From assembly GCF_029784165.1 (NCBI RefSeq), contig NC_073696.1:246631971-246695970 (forward strand): a DNA stretch of 64,000 nt, read 5' to 3'. Shown here in pieces: positions 1 to 11,788 of the stretch. Made by a program: the position numbers and the translations under genes. The stretch's first letter is position 1; each line of letters opens with the position of its first letter. This stretch comes from Wyeomyia smithii (lineage: Eukaryota > Arthropoda > Insecta > Diptera > Culicidae). The notes beneath the pieces are model-generated. The model was not told the origin of the DNA, did not search any database, and saw nothing but the letters and a program-made list of their open reading frames with translations.

Positions 1-118
1 AAAACGAACTACCTAAACAGAACGGGGCATTGTTGTTACAATTTTGAACAACCCGGAAACTCCCAATGACCCGGAAGACAAAAGTACATTATAGAAATAC
101 AGAAGAAAAAAAAAATAC

Positions 119-212
119 TCCAGATAATCGAGCCATTTTCTCCGGATAATCGAGCCCCGGATAATCGGGCCCCCGGATAATCGAGTCTCCGGATAATCGA
201 GTCCGACCTGTA
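119..212. repeat. pogo/Tigger-like element end with ~18-bp tandem array
   Basis: About five imperfect tandem copies of a unit reading CCGGATAATCGAGTC run up to position 212. On the minus strand the array starts CAGGTCGGACTCGATTATCC. It begins with CAG and is followed outward by TA, which fits the ends of pogo/Tigger elements of the Tc1-mariner superfamily (CAG terminus, TA target). I see no opposite end or transposase here; the rest of the element may lie left of the window. The family assignment is an inference from the terminus. Confidence 0.45.
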
Positions 213-1550
213 TTTATATTTGTTCTACGTCACCATTTCATACAACCCCTAGGGCTGTATATCTTGTAGTATTTTCGTGCCTTGTTTTGAAGCAACAATA
301 ATAGAATCAAATATTCTAAAAATACAGTAAATTTTCCTGTTTCTATAACACCTACGTTTCATGTAGGAACACTTCTTGTGTGAAATATTTGCTTTAAAGT
401 TGCAATTATTGATGGAATGCGAAGCCCAGTATCATGATCAAAATTGTATCATTGTATCATGATCGAAACTACGTACTTCTGAAACTTCAACGCTTCACTG
501 TGCCCGTGCATGATAAATGATTTCGCGTAGGTACAATCAAGGAAAGGGTTTTCGTTAGAAAAACTTTTTTTCCTTCGAGAGCGCCCATTTTGAAATGTTG
601 AGAAGAGTTTTAGGAAATAGTCTGCTAACAAAAAAAGTACTTGAATTCAAATGGATCTGAAATAAAATTCATTTTTTGTTAAGATCATGATTCATTCTGT
701 TTCGATCATGACAAATATTCCATGATCAGAAGAAACGATACATTTGGATAAATTTACGTCGGATTTAATATAAACTGCTGATTATGATAACTAGACAGGC
801 AAATTGTTTCGATAAACCTAATTTGTTGATGATTCCATGTGATATCAATGAATGAAAACAATGCAATGAAAACAGTCTGAATTGTTCCGATCATGAACCT
901 CTGCAATCTCTGGGCATCCAGCCACCGGGAAATAGCATTGGTATACCAAAATATGGAATCAGGTTATAATTATCAGTTATGGCTAGCTACTAAACTTCTT
1001 CCTGCTCATGCACATTTTTATCCATCTACACATGTATAAAAAGATAGCTTTATTTCGTAAAGCTCTAGCCAATGGTCGTGAGCTGAACGCGAATAATTGT
1101 CAATTTTACGAAAAGTGCAACCTAGAATGCGTAATTTTTCTCATGATATGATGAATTATGCACTCGAGGTGAAGATGAAGGTGAGGCATAGAAGTTTTTA
1201 CTTCTTTAGCCCAAAGTTACCCTAAGTTACATTAAAATATATTACATTTACATTGCTTCGTGATGAAATGTTTAATATCATACTGGGCACAATCATAAAA
1301 GCGTTCAATATCGTCGATATACTGGCATCTACGCGGTTTCCGATTGGTTTGTAACTTTATTTCAAACAAAAAACATTGTATTTGTAGTTAATTTTAAATA
1401 CTCTATCTGACATAAATAGTCCTAATGAATAATTGAATAATTGAATTAGTTTACAGTTCTATCACATTTTAATCGTAGCGCTAAGCCTATGTACAAAATA
1501 TCGAGTCAGTTCGTCAAACTCAAAGTGGTCCTAACTAACTAAAAAAAAGG
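213..1550. other. A+T-rich stretch without recognised gene
   Basis: No gene, RNA or transposon ORF recognised. The motif ATGATCGAAAC / GATCATGA recurs between about 430 and 900 on both strands, which suggests an old degenerate repeat, but I could not define its ends. Confidence 0.4.
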
Positions 1551-1554
1551 TGAA

Positions 1555-2045
1555 AATGATCTTCATCTATTCCAAACGTGGTACGGTGATTGATAGGTTG
1601 CAGTCTGCTCGGGATACTAAAATTCACGATTTGGAGTAGTCCAGGAGTATCGATTTCTCCGTTTGAAACTTAGACGATGAACAAAGATTACTGTATTTCA
1701 TTTCTACGTTTCTAATCCTAGTGGACGGCACCTATCAGAATACGATGGTAAACTAGGATTTCTCCTGGGTAAGTACTAAGCGAATAAATCATTTCTGAAC
1801 ACGTTTAATCCTTAGTCTCCATGTAATCTGGTAGGAATGCTATATTATAGCGGCATATTCCAAAGTTGGGCTTACGAGTGCGCAGTACAATGATTTCCAA
1901 CAATATGGGTCAGAAAAGTCCTTTGTTACCTTGGATACAAAGCCTAATTGTCATGTTGCTTGCGATATCATTTCAGAACGATGTAAATCAAAGGTCATTG
2001 AGTCCAACAAAATTCCTACATCTGTCACTTCACTAACTCTTGTAA
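1555..2045 (-). pseudogene. Jockey-like retrotransposon C-terminal fragment (3' segment)
   Basis: On the minus strand the degraded reading contains, in order, RVSEVTDVGILLDS, QLGFVSKVTKDFSDPYC, LYCALVSPTLEYAAI and, after frameshifts, EIDTPGLLQIVNFSIPSR. These match the region C-terminal to the reverse transcriptase core in jockey-type non-LTR elements (the stretch that usually reads ...LGxIxRxxKxFxDPxCLKALYxSLVRPxLEYAxVVW). Several stops and frameshifts show that it is dead. Immediately to the right an RT-core fragment lies in the opposite orientation at 2077-2320, as expected for a 5' inversion. No clear poly(A) tail was found near 1500. Confidence 0.75.
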
Positions 2046-2076
2046 GTAAATTGTCGTCGATATGGTTATTGAACAA

Positions 2077-2320
2077 TGTCGGTTGCAATAAACGATGAAA
2101 CGTCCTGTCTAACAGATCGTGAACTTAAAGTAAAAATTGATGGTTATGTAACACGGCATTTCTCAATTGAGTCCGGTGTCCCACAAGGCAGTTATCTCGG
2201 ACCGCTGCTATTTATTCTGTTCTTTAATGACGCTGCTTAGATGTTGGATAACCGCTGTCCTAAACTGGTGTATGCTGACGTCCTAAAGCTGTATGCTATT
2301 GTACACACCATGCTTGGTTT
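2077..2320 (+). pseudogene. Jockey-like reverse transcriptase core fragment (inverted 5' segment)
   Basis: Plus-strand reading gives SCLTDRELKVKIDGYVT, then SGVPQGSYLGPLLFILFFND, and after one stop LVYADVLKLY. This is the RT thumb-to-palm region of jockey-type elements, with the second D of the YADD catalytic box changed to V. It joins head-to-head with the C-terminal fragment on the minus strand at about 2050; about 60 residues normally between the two are missing. Inactive. Confidence 0.75.
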
Positions 2321-2452
2321 CGCTCTTCTGCTCTTTGAATGCTCATTAGGCTGTGTTTTGTCAGGGAGGCAGAACTCGAACAAGTCATACATGAAGCAAT
2401 TGTAGAGACACTCTATCTTTAAATTTTTTTTGACTTTTTTGTGTTTACAATT

Positions 2453-2671
2453 CACTAAGGTCGCTTTTTACGCGGCTGTTTTTACGCGGATTCCGGAATT
2501 TACGCGGTTTTTTTACGCGGATTCCGGAATTTACGCGGTTTTTTTTACGCGGATTCCGGAATTTACGCGGTTTTTTTTATGCCCAGATTTCGGTTTTCCT
2601 TCACTTGGAATGCAAAATTAACGATGGTTTTTATTCACGCGGATTCCGGAATTTACGCGACTTTAATGTAT
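2453..2671. mobile_element. Short TIR element with ACGCGGATTCCGGAATTT array
   Basis: Left end AAGGTCGCTTTTTACGCGG and right end TTTACGCGACTTTAATG are imperfect inverted repeats. Between them about four copies of TTTACGCGGATTCCGGAATT recur with a period near 32-36 bp. A related end, TGTAAAGTCGTTTTTACGCG, occurs alone near 34714. The open frame across it only reflects the repeat. Probably a non-autonomous Tc1-mariner/pogo-class element; the class is an inference. Confidence 0.5.
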
Positions 2672-2679
2672 CCTAGAAT

Positions 2680-3755
2680 AACTATCCGTTAAAGTTTACT
2701 GTGGTACTGTAAAAGGCTGCACAAAAACTGTGGCACCAATTGCATAAAATAGTTGTAGGGCTTTCCACGGTTCTTCGCCAAGAATTTAACTACAATTCCA
2801 CCTAACAACGACACATCAGAAGGCCCAAAAATATATCGTCAACTCAAAATTCATGACGAAACTTTGTTGGGTAATATGGGATGAACATAGATGCCGTTAC
2901 ATCCTCCCCTACTTCAAGATGATGTGAGCCTTCTGAGTTTTCCTCCCTTTTGGCATTTGGTTTTTCTTCTTGAGTTACGGTTCTGGGCTGTGCATAAAGA
3001 ACCACATATAAATGACTATTTGGTAAAATTTTACCATCTCCAATGTGTAGCAATTCAGTGATTTTTTTGTAAAGGTCGATAACGGCGCCGGTTACGTCCT
3101 TGTGATAGGTTAAAAGTAGGAAGTAAGTGTTACAATCGTTCTTTGCAGAGACGGAGATTACCTCTGCAACTCTAGCAACTGTGGTGGAAAGAAAGGCACT
3201 TTGTCACCGTGGTAAGTGAAGGATTGTTCCCTCTACGATTACCTCTACTGCTCTTCCTTACCAGGTCTCGTTAGCTACATTTACCAATTATCGGCAATTA
3301 TGATCGCCTATAGAAATGTATTCATTCAAATGTGTGTCGGGTCTGCTTTTTTTTCAATTAAGCGTGATGGAAAGATCAAAGTGGAGTGGGACCGAAAAAA
3401 AAGTCATGCGTAAAAATCTCTCTGACACCGAACGGTGTCAGTAACCCTGAGGCTGCGAGCTCCCCTTCCAATATTATGTGTAAGTTCTTGAAAAGAAAGA
3501 TTTATAGCAGCTTGCCGGGCAAATTTGACAGTGCAAACGTACTTAAATTTGCTCATGTTTCAGACCTTGATAGTTTTCCAAAACTCATCCTCACGTACGT
3601 TTCTTCGTCCATCACCAAGCATCTTTCATGCCTTCCCACATACGAATTCTTCGGGTGGTATCTTGGTTGGAGTAATGTTAAAAGGTGTGAAAAATCCTGT
3701 AAAAAATTACTCATTGGAAGCTGTTTGAAGTGTATTGTTTACACTATATTATTAG
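2680..3755. other. No recognised gene
   Basis: The plus-strand frame 3386-3763 (125 codons) ends just before the recognisable transposase reading at 3764 and is in phase with it, but its translation does not resemble a transposase N-terminus. I therefore do not call it a gene. Nothing else recognisable. Confidence 0.35.
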
Positions 3756-3763
3756 TCTTCTGA

Positions 3764-3864
3764 GCGGAGGACCGTGAAGGACTGCATACGTACAAAGTGC
3801 AGAAGGCTCCAAATCGTAGCGAACGGCAAAATACGGTGGGAAAGTCATGGGCCCGGGAACTGTA
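3764..3864 (+). pseudogene. DD37E Tc1-like transposase remnant, copy 1, left part
   Basis: Continuous plus-strand reading EGLHTYKVQKAPNRSERQN, then GKSWAREL. This is the segment just N-terminal to the catalytic core in the mosquito ITmD37E group of Tc1-like transposases (GLxTxKVQxxPNRxxxQNxxAKxRARKLY). The frame stops at the TA where a TIR element is inserted (3865-5725) and resumes in phase on the other side with YNQKL. No intact N-terminal helix-turn-helix is recognisable upstream. Confidence 0.75.
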
Positions 3865-5194
3865 GGGTAGTTTGGGGTAGTTTGGACCCCTGGGGTGAAA
3901 TGGACAGGTGCTTGATCTTGGAAAGTATTACATTTTTGGGTTCCATGTACTACTTCATCATTTCCTTGAACTACTAAACCCTAACTAATATAAAAATTTC
4001 ATGGTTTGCTGTGACAGGTTCACCGCGGTGCCAATGTAAACAAAGGAAACATCAAAAGTTGATTTTGCTGTAAGTTTAAGGCTCGTGTATATAAGGTGTT
4101 CTGAGAACTTCTTCGATGTTTTCAGTCTAATGAGCTTTGCAGCCGTGTTTGTCTAGTAAAAGAGTATATTTTAATGAAAGATTGCGAAAAGTTTGATCGA
4201 AAATAGTGCAAGGAATTGAGTTTTTAGAAAGGCGTCCTGTTTGGGGTAAAATGGACAGTTTTTTCGGGGTGATATGGTCAGGCGAGTTTGAAGTAAATTC
4301 TTTTGTCGGACTGATGCCGCGGGCATATAAAAACAAACGGATAGACGGCGGTGTACAAACAATGAACTGTAAAAAGTGTTGCAGGCAATCTGGGATGATT
4401 TATCTGTACAAAAGAATTTTCAATGCCCCGCAGAGTGGCGGGTTTCTGAACAAAAGTTGGAAAACCCTAATTTTTTTTCTAAAATGCTTGAAAATGAAGT
4501 ATAATGCCAATTTTTGGGTGCTGAACTCATTTCTGATGTCCGAAAATGTTGTTTCCCCAAAATGCCGTTAAACCTTTTTTATTATCAGATTTATTTTTTT
4601 GTTCAGATCATGTTCAACATTGGTATACTTGTTCTTTATGGAAAAACTTTATACCCGTATTTTTTTTGTTTGGTCCTTAGTGTGATCCATTTTGGATTAA
4701 AGTTGCCAAAAATCGGCAATCATTTTTCAAAAAATTGTAACTTGTGAGCCGTTTGACCGATTAAAAGATTTAATGGAAAATTTAAGGAATTTGATAGGCC
4801 TTTCAAGGAAAAATAAGAAATCGTACCTCAACGTACATTCGTTATATATTTTCCCGTTCCGCGAATTTGGGATTACCGGATTTAGAACGACGATATGCAA
4901 ACCGGGACCCAAAAATTCGAAAAATACGGTTGATTTCATATAGGCTGTTGATTATCCGATCATTCCGAACTGTTGCAGGAGACTGTACGGTACACAAGAA
5001 TTCTGAAAAATAACATGAATTTCCCCTCAAAACGAAACTCGTTGATCCAAAATCAGATCAAAATTGAGGGAATTAGGTAATCGGAGTTAACACACACACA
5101 CATAGACAGACACACACATACACACGCACACAGTCACAGTCACACACACTCACACACACACACGCACACAAACACGCACGCACACACACACACT

Positions 5195-5245
<51 letters not shown>

Positions 5246-5725
5246 GCAAGCACATGCACACACACACACAAATGCGCGTGTGCGACACACGATCGCATAC
5301 TCGGTTTCTAGTATGAATAATTGGAGAAAAGAATAATTTTTGGCCTACTGTGGAACCACTGTGCAATGCCTAAGAATTGCAGTTATCATTCCGTATGCCT
5401 GATACCACCTTCTGCTGTGTATTAAGCAACTATTGATACTATAAAACTCACATTTTTTACCCTGTCCACATCACCCCAAACACTGTCCATATTACCCCAA
5501 TAGCTGTCCATTTTCACCCCAAACGATTTTTTTATGTCAGAAAATCATAATTTTTAGTTTCGTTATTTTTTTTGTTCTTTTGACCTCAATATCAAGGTTT
5601 TTTCGTGCAGAAACATAGAAAACAGATCAATATTACTATAATACATTACGTTTATGGGATAGAAAAAACAGGTTACGAAATAACAGGAGTTTTCCTTAGG
5701 GGGTCCAAATTACCCCAAACTGCCC
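3865..5725. mobile_element. TA-flanked TIR element inserted in the DD37E transposase
   Basis: Left terminus GGGTAGTTTGGGGTAGTTTG and right terminus TTACCCCAAACTGCCC are inverted repeats, flanked by TA at 3863-3864 and 5726-5727. Removing the element plus one TA restores an in-frame transposase reading (REL-Y-NQKL), which supports the boundaries. Subterminal motifs of the type CTGTCCATNTTACCCCAAA occur three times near 5460-5525 and inverted near 3895, 4235 and 4268, as expected for transposase-binding repeats. The interior has no recognised transposase; the 121-codon frame at 4206-4571 matches nothing I know. TA target and TIRs suggest a non-autonomous Tc1-mariner-class element of 1,861 bp. 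Confidence 0.75.
5090..5275. repeat. (CA)n microsatellite, imperfect
   Basis: About 185 bp of mainly CA dinucleotides interrupted by CG, TA and AA variants, including an uninterrupted run around 5198-5240. It lies inside the TIR element 3865-5725. The minus-strand cysteine/valine-rich frame across it is only the translated repeat. Confidence 0.95.
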
Positions 5726-6540
5726 TACAACCAGAAACTGACGCAGCCTCATTGTCTCTTCATGAACGATGAGACCTGCGTTAAGGCGGGCTTCCGGCAG
5801 CTTCCGGGGCTACTGTTCTTTACTGCCCAGTATAGGTTTATTGTTCCGGAGGAAGTAGGAAACATAAACTTTCAAAGCGTTCCGAGAGATACCCGATTTG
5901 GCAAGCGATCTGTCCTCTTGACAAAAGGAGTGCTCCGTTCGTGACTACCGGGACTGTAAACTGGGAGACCAAGGAGTGTCTACAAGTAACACAGAGGAAA
6001 CAGACGTTTCTGTAGACTCCAAGGAGTGTATAAGAAGCGTCTGCTTTCTTTGTTGAAGCAACACGAGGGACCTACGATTTTCTGGCCGGATCATTCTGGC
6101 CACCATTCAAATTATGTCCTGCAGTGCGTCAAATCCAACCCTACTTTCGTAGCCAATGACATGAACACGCCCAACGCACCGAAAAATACTAAGCTTTAAT
6201 GGAGCAGGCACTACGAAAGCGTCTCTAGGAGGTTAAATCGGGGAAGGACATGGAAAAAAGTGGGTTTCCGTATTGAAAAAGCTGCAGCCAGATGTCAAGT
6301 CTAGGCTCTCACGATATAAATGACTGAATAAATTAATCTGCACATTGTCGATCTTTAGTCGCTTTGTCTTCCAGAATCTATTTTTTTTCTTAAAAAACGC
6401 GAACGCGAAAAACAAAGAAGACGTCTACTACTGCCCACGCTTGCTTCGATCTCCAGAACAAGCTGCAGCCAGATGTTTCACAAAACCTAATGAGTGTAGG
6501 AAAGCGTGAGGTGCGAGCGTTCAGTTCTGAATTTGAATGA
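5726..6540 (+). pseudogene. DD37E Tc1-like transposase remnant, copy 1, right part
   Basis: The reading resumes after the insertion as YNQKLTQPHCLFMNDETCVK, then FRQLPGLLFFTAQYRFIVPE. The first catalytic Asp of the DDE triad lies in MNDET. After decay there follow CIKKRLLSLLKQHEGPTIFW, the second Asp in FWPDHSG, and NDMNTPNAPKNT, where the final acidic residue of the ...NPPNxPExRPIE... block is lost. A C-terminal tail KLQPDVSQNLMSVGKREVRA is seen near 6460-6530. Frameshifts and stops show that it is inactive. The tail is separated by a 164-bp segment between two 17-bp direct repeats (6279-6295 and 6460-6476). Confidence 0.8.
6279..6476. repeat. 164-bp segment between 17-bp direct repeats
   Basis: AAGCTGCAGCCAGATGT occurs at 6279-6295 and again at 6460-6476, in the C-terminal part of the decayed transposase. 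The enclosed 164 bp may be an insertion with a target-site duplication or the product of a local tandem duplication. It has no recognisable family features or poly(A) end. Confidence 0.6.
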
Positions 6541-6609
6541 AATAAATATGCCAAAAGCTTACTAATGAGTTACATTTTACATTCAGAAAATTTGAAAAAG
6601 ATGCACTTT

Positions 6610-7625
6610 GATGTGGGGCACCCTTTATTTTGGCGATGTCGTTAACCGAGAGTCCAGGGTTTCCTTAATTGTTTATTCAACCTTAGGTGCAAACCATATA
6701 GCGAAAGACTGCGGGGAGCTTCCTGAGAGCCTGAAATGTTCCGGAAAACGGAATACTACTTACTACATACTTTATGCAAGGCCCGAGGTGCCCAGCCGGT
6801 AGGGCGGCTACTAAGTCACGGGCGTAAATGTAATAAAAAATGAACCTAAACCACTGCTACGAGACCCAGCAGCTTCTATACCAAGCAGCTTTTGAGTCGT
6901 TGTCGGACATCGCCATCGTATCGTATTGCACCCATTTTTTTTTTCTATGATTAGACTCATTACTGCACCCAGAGACTACTGTTCTCTTTCAAGCTTAGTG
7001 CTCCCCTCTACCGAGTCTCTTTTCATCCTACCAAAATCGCCAAATTACATTTCCCTGGAGAGATGCTTAACCTAACGTTCTTTTCTGGCCAGGTTTATTC
7101 TAAGAGGAACTTATTATGTCGAGAAGAAAGAGTCTTATCGAAACATTGTTCCTCCAGCCAATATCGCGCCATAACTACAATGCCCTGAAAAGAACCTGGT
7201 ATACGTTACTCAGACCAGTTTCATTATGAGAGGGACTTATTTTTGTTAGGAGGAAAGCCAACAGCAATACTGTAGCCTGAGAAATAAACCCATGTTAAAG
7301 TCCTTTGACAACCTAATGGCTATATTTTACTATTAGTCGAACTCTCGACCACCCGTTTAGCAAAACGGACTCTGTAACTTTCTAGCTATGGAGCTTTCCT
7401 GTATGGCGGCCATATGGATGACGAGCAGGTTTCCAGTTCAGGAGGTTAGGTCAACCTCAAACAAAGGATACGTGGTTGCCAAGGTCAACGAAATGTTATA
7501 CTGCAGTTGTTACACTCCGTTACGTTGGTCTTTTGTTCGGTTCGTTCAAATGGTCGACCTCGTAACCATGAAACAGACGGGCCTAACGCCGTTGGTGGTG
7601 GTGGTTGACTTCGAATGCTTGAGCT
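6610..7625. other. No recognised gene
   Basis: Contains only short open frames without recognisable domains. A tRNA-like string, GCCCAGCCGGTAGGGCGGC, at about 6789 slightly resembles a SINE A box, but no B box follows at the right distance. Confidence 0.35.
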
Positions 7626-7629
7626 GTTG

Positions 7630-8305
7630 AGTGGAGAAGTTGCTGTACGAACTAGAAAGATCAGATCTTGTTGGAAGCACAATCAGCAGAAATGGTGCCG
7701 AGTCAATCATCAACGTGACGTTCTGCAGCCCTGCCTGATCAACTAGATGAACTAGAAGGTAGACGATGGCTACACCTGGCTTCCGGCTATCGAGTCTCAC
7801 GTCCAACCTTCTTAAAGGTGAGAAAGGCACCGGAAGTGGATAGAATACCGAATCAGGCCATCAAAACGTCCATGAAAGTGATCCCAGACTGTTAAGTACA
7901 CAAAGGGTGTGAACGGTCCTGTAAATAACAAGTTCGACTTTCGAAAAGGAACGTCTACGTTTACTTCTGGAATCGAGTACTAGTTGACAACACGGAAGAG
8001 GGTCACAAGTGCATCCCAATCATCGTAGGAGTACCACAAAATTCCATCCTGGGCCCGGTGTTGAGGAATGTCATGTACGACGACGAGTCGATCGAGTTGA
8101 CGGCCGCGCACTGCATACACACAAATACAGGAGACTGGAGTTATCGCACCATTAGACAGAGGTCAGCGTTGTGAATAATCGTAAATCAGAGCAACAGGCG
8201 GTTGTCAGCGTCGGAGACTGCACCAATACCTCAAAGCGAACTTTGAAACCTTATAACCCCCATTCTGTTTAACGACAAGCTCAGCGGTGTACGGTAGCAA
8301 GCAAA
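7630..8305 (+). pseudogene. R1-like non-LTR retrotransposon remnant
   Basis: Plus-strand readings in changing frames give, in order, GSTISRNGAESIINVTFCSP (C-terminal part of an APE endonuclease, where R1-type elements read ...GxxSxIDVTFxSP), PEVDRIPNQAIK (RT block, usually SPGxDGIPNxALK), VGVPQNSILGPVLRNVMYDD (RT block, usually AGVPQGSxLGPxLWNxMYD), and NNRKSEQQAVVSVGD with SKRTLKPL (post-palm region). Order and orientation agree with a single endonuclease-RT ORF. The catalytic YADD is not recognisable and many frameshifts are present. R1-clade assignment is by motif resemblance. Confidence 0.7.
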
Positions 8306-8309
8306 AACT

Positions 8310-11300
8310 TCTTGTAAGTGTGGTGTATGTCGTTTATATTGAGGTATGGCGAGCCAGAAAATAATGAAAAATGAAAGAGACTCCATGTTACTACCCTGTG
8401 TGATGCTATTTCATTTTAATTCTTTAAACACCCCACTCGACATCGAATAGCTACGCCACTGTTTGATCATCGCAAGACACTGCATCACGCTGCCATTCTC
8501 CCTTCTCTCAAACCAGACGATTTTTCTTCTCTCTCTTAGTACATAAGCAGCTCTACACAATTTTACCACCGGACTAGTGTGCATTTTGCTTCTCAGCCGT
8601 CGGTGCAAGCGCCATCTAAATTAATTTCACTGCCATTTATATCAATCTCCCGCCCAGAACCTCCGGGTTTTTCTCTTTTGGTTTCCACCATCCATGGTCC
8701 AGGCGGATTGTAACACGCGCTGTAAGCCAGGCACTGACTGCATCAGCCGACCAGTGCAATCTCGATTGCTGCAGAAGGGGTGATAATTGTACCCCCCCCC
8801 GTTCACCCTTCAGACCGCTTTCGCACGGCGAGAGGTTCACCGGAAGAGCGGGATGTAACACGGAGAGATGAGAGGCGGCACTCCTTTGTTTGACCTACTG
8901 CGGAAACTGTGCAGCAAGCTTTTATTATTCATTATTCATTTGCTCGGTTGATGATAACCAGGGACGCGCAGGGGATGGCAGTGCATTTCGCATGAAAAAT
9001 GATACTGATATTATTAGGGCTTCAACGTTTCACTGCACAGATTGTCGACAAAGGAAGTACCTATAGGTATCCGCTCCCGGAGCGATTAATAAATTGTCTA
9101 TAATGAAGTTAACTGCAACAACTGATAGTTTACTTTTTGTCTTCCTATGCGCTGACAGCATTAGGCAGTTATTAGCCAGGCACAGATTTCTGTTGCAGTG
9201 ATGAAGTAATGTAAAATTGTAACGAAACAATTACTGGCTGGAATTGATGTGAATCCAGGCGAAACCGGCTGGAAAAGCTGGCGTCGAACATCAAGAAGCA
9301 GAAAATTACACGGTGTTTTTACTGAAGCTTCTTTTCGTACTACGGCAAAATATGATCCAATTTCATTAATCGAACGAATCTCTTTGGTCTGTTGGTTTTT
9401 CTTCGTTGGTCTTTTGGAGGACCTTTCAAACTCGACAAGAGTCATCATCTCTTGTTCGAAGTTTGTTATTTCAATTGATGCTTGAGCTTCCCATAAAATT
9501 TTTTTCACTGAAGCACCTAAGAAGGTAATGCATAGAAAATATAATAACTTTTCCCGGTTGCCCCCTTAAGACGTTTACGAGACTTCACATTTTTATGATT
9601 AGTTTAAAGCCATGTCCCTGTCAGAATGATGCCGATAAAAAGCAAAGCAAACGATCCACCGGCATTCCAACTTCCACCCTTGACACATATTTTACATTAT
9701 GCAAATTAGTTTTTTGTTTATGCTGCCAGGAAAAGAGTTGAAGTCGTTCGTACGACCGGATCGGTCTGGCTTTCTTAGCCCGATCTCTCCACTAGGTGGA
9801 TTCCAAATTGACTTCCTCCCAGGAGAAGGAAGTCAAAGCAATGCTTCCACTTTCTGGCTACGGCGGGAAAACTTTCAGCCTGTGGGATCGTAAAACACTC
9901 AACAGCAGCAGCAGCTCTCGGAGTAGGAGAGCACGCGAGACTTTCGGTGGTCGCATATAAAATGGTAAGAAAAATTACCATCTCTAACGACGTAAATTAC
10001 GACCCCCATTTGGGCTTTCCCGATTCACTTTGCACGCGTTTGCGATCCCCCTGCGAATTCGGGCCAACTTCAGGTGTTTGTGCTGTTTTTGGTCAAGGTT
10101 AACAGGTACTGAATGTGTTTAGTATTTTCCATTAGTTTACTAGTTGAATTGTTGTGGTATCCTAGGTTCGTAGTTGAGTTGTATTGCAGATAGTTTATTC
10201 TCTCGCTCCCAGGAATGGCCGAAAGTTCGCAAACAGACGGTGAACCTCTTGTAAAGCTTTGTCTTGATTTCGACGACGGGGGGTAGTCAGTAAAATTATA
10301 CACTATTTATTTCACTTTATACGATCCAGTTATAAGCTGGCGAAGTTTATCGCGCACGGGACCTAGCAAAAGCTGTCTGATTGCGTGCTTTGTTGCCGTT
10401 TAACCAGAATAGATGATAGCGCATAGAGTGCGGTACGGTAAGAGTTGCTAATAGGTGATTTTTAGTCGAGCTATTAATTTTAATAATTATGTTTTCATTA
10501 CACTTTTGCGCTAGAAAGAGAACATCAAATTTGGGAAGAAGCGAACGTGGAGAATGAAAATTTGTTTTATTTGCTTATATTCAGTCATTTCCGATTTCAA
10601 TCAAACTCCACACAGCAGTGTTCTTTTTTGATGAAGATGTTCTTTGATAATATAAGTCTTTCATTCACAATAGGTAATAGACCACGCAGGGCAACGAAGT
10701 ATTGCCAAAAAATGGTTTTGCATTAATTATGAATAAGTTTTAGTTATTCACAAAACAATGACATCCTAAAAATAATAAATATCTTACAGAAGTAATTTGT
10801 GATTTTTGTTGCTTTTCAATTTTTCAGTGTTTTTCAAAACACAATTTCGCCGAAAATCATATTTGTTTGAGTTATATTTTAACATAGAAATAGTTTTGTC
10901 TGCGGTTTTTGTACCGATTGTGTTAGTTAGTAAGTCCATTATTTTAATTAAAGACTTCAACAACTAAATAAACATAAGAGATAAAAATACACTTTTTTCG
11001 ATAAAATTTGGTGTTTAGTTATAACAAACAACATTGTACAACCAAAAGCTGAAATGTATGAGTTAGTAAGATTTCTCCCGTCGCATTTGTATTGAGGCGA
11101 CATTCAGGTTCATTGCAGCCCTTTTTTATCTCACACCTATGCAGAATTTCTCTCCTAGCACTCCAGGTGCAAATGTTCAATTGGAAACACCACTGTTCTA
11201 TTTACTAGCTCACTGTCTGGTTTTCTTCACTGTTTTGACCTGTCAAGTTGGCTGAGGCTGAAGCAAAGCTTATTATTCAGTGCTTGAAAACAATAAAAAA

Positions 11301-11785
11301 AATTTGCTAGTAAAATTTGCAAGAGTTTTGTACTGTCAATCAATTCCAGAAGGTCACGTTTGGACACCCTGTTCAGAAACAGCAACTGGACTCCGCACGA
11401 TACCAGTATCTAGAGTCCCGAGAAACCTTATTTCCCAGTCGTGCCTTGGTTCAGCAGAACATAACACTAGCGATCAAGAAGCAAAACCTTCTCCTCTTTT
11501 CTGCTTGATACTGATGCGAGATACTCTTTAGTCTTCATGCATTCTCCTGAGTAGCAGCAAGTGCGCACCGACACGCAAAAACTCTTTTGTATTGCTACTC
11601 AGCGACTGTGAGAGACTAGGCTGGTTCCTGTTAGCGAGTAGAAGTACTCGACTAAAATTGGTCGACTAGGAGGAGAGCTTGAAGAACTGTGCTCGAAAAA
11701 GAAAATGCTTTCTTCATCTACCCGGTTTTGCTTCATGCGCCGACAGCCGACTGTGGGGCAAAGAATATGTAAAGTATTGCAATGT
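8310..11785. other. No recognised gene
   Basis: Read on both strands without finding a convincing ORF, RNA gene or transposon protein. There is a C10 run near 8790 and a small hairpin (TGGTAA...TTACCA) near 9962-9980. Some parts, such as 9690-10300, are less A+T-rich and could be single-copy host DNA. Confidence 0.4.
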
Positions 11786-11788
11786 GTA

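Noticed and set aside
2453..2671. CRISPR-like array
   Set aside because: The spaced repeats are part of a TIR element with low-complexity T-rich intervals, and the sequence context is eukaryotic.
3386..3763. 125-codon frame in phase with the DD37E remnant
   Set aside because: No helix-turn-helix or other transposase motif; ends in a stop before the recognisable part.
5073..5366. 97-codon minus-strand frame rich in Cys and Val
   Set aside because: It is the translation of the (CA)n microsatellite.
6780..6935. SINE starting GCCCAGCCGGTAGGGCGG
   Set aside because: An A-box-like start only; no B box at tRNA distance and no tail.
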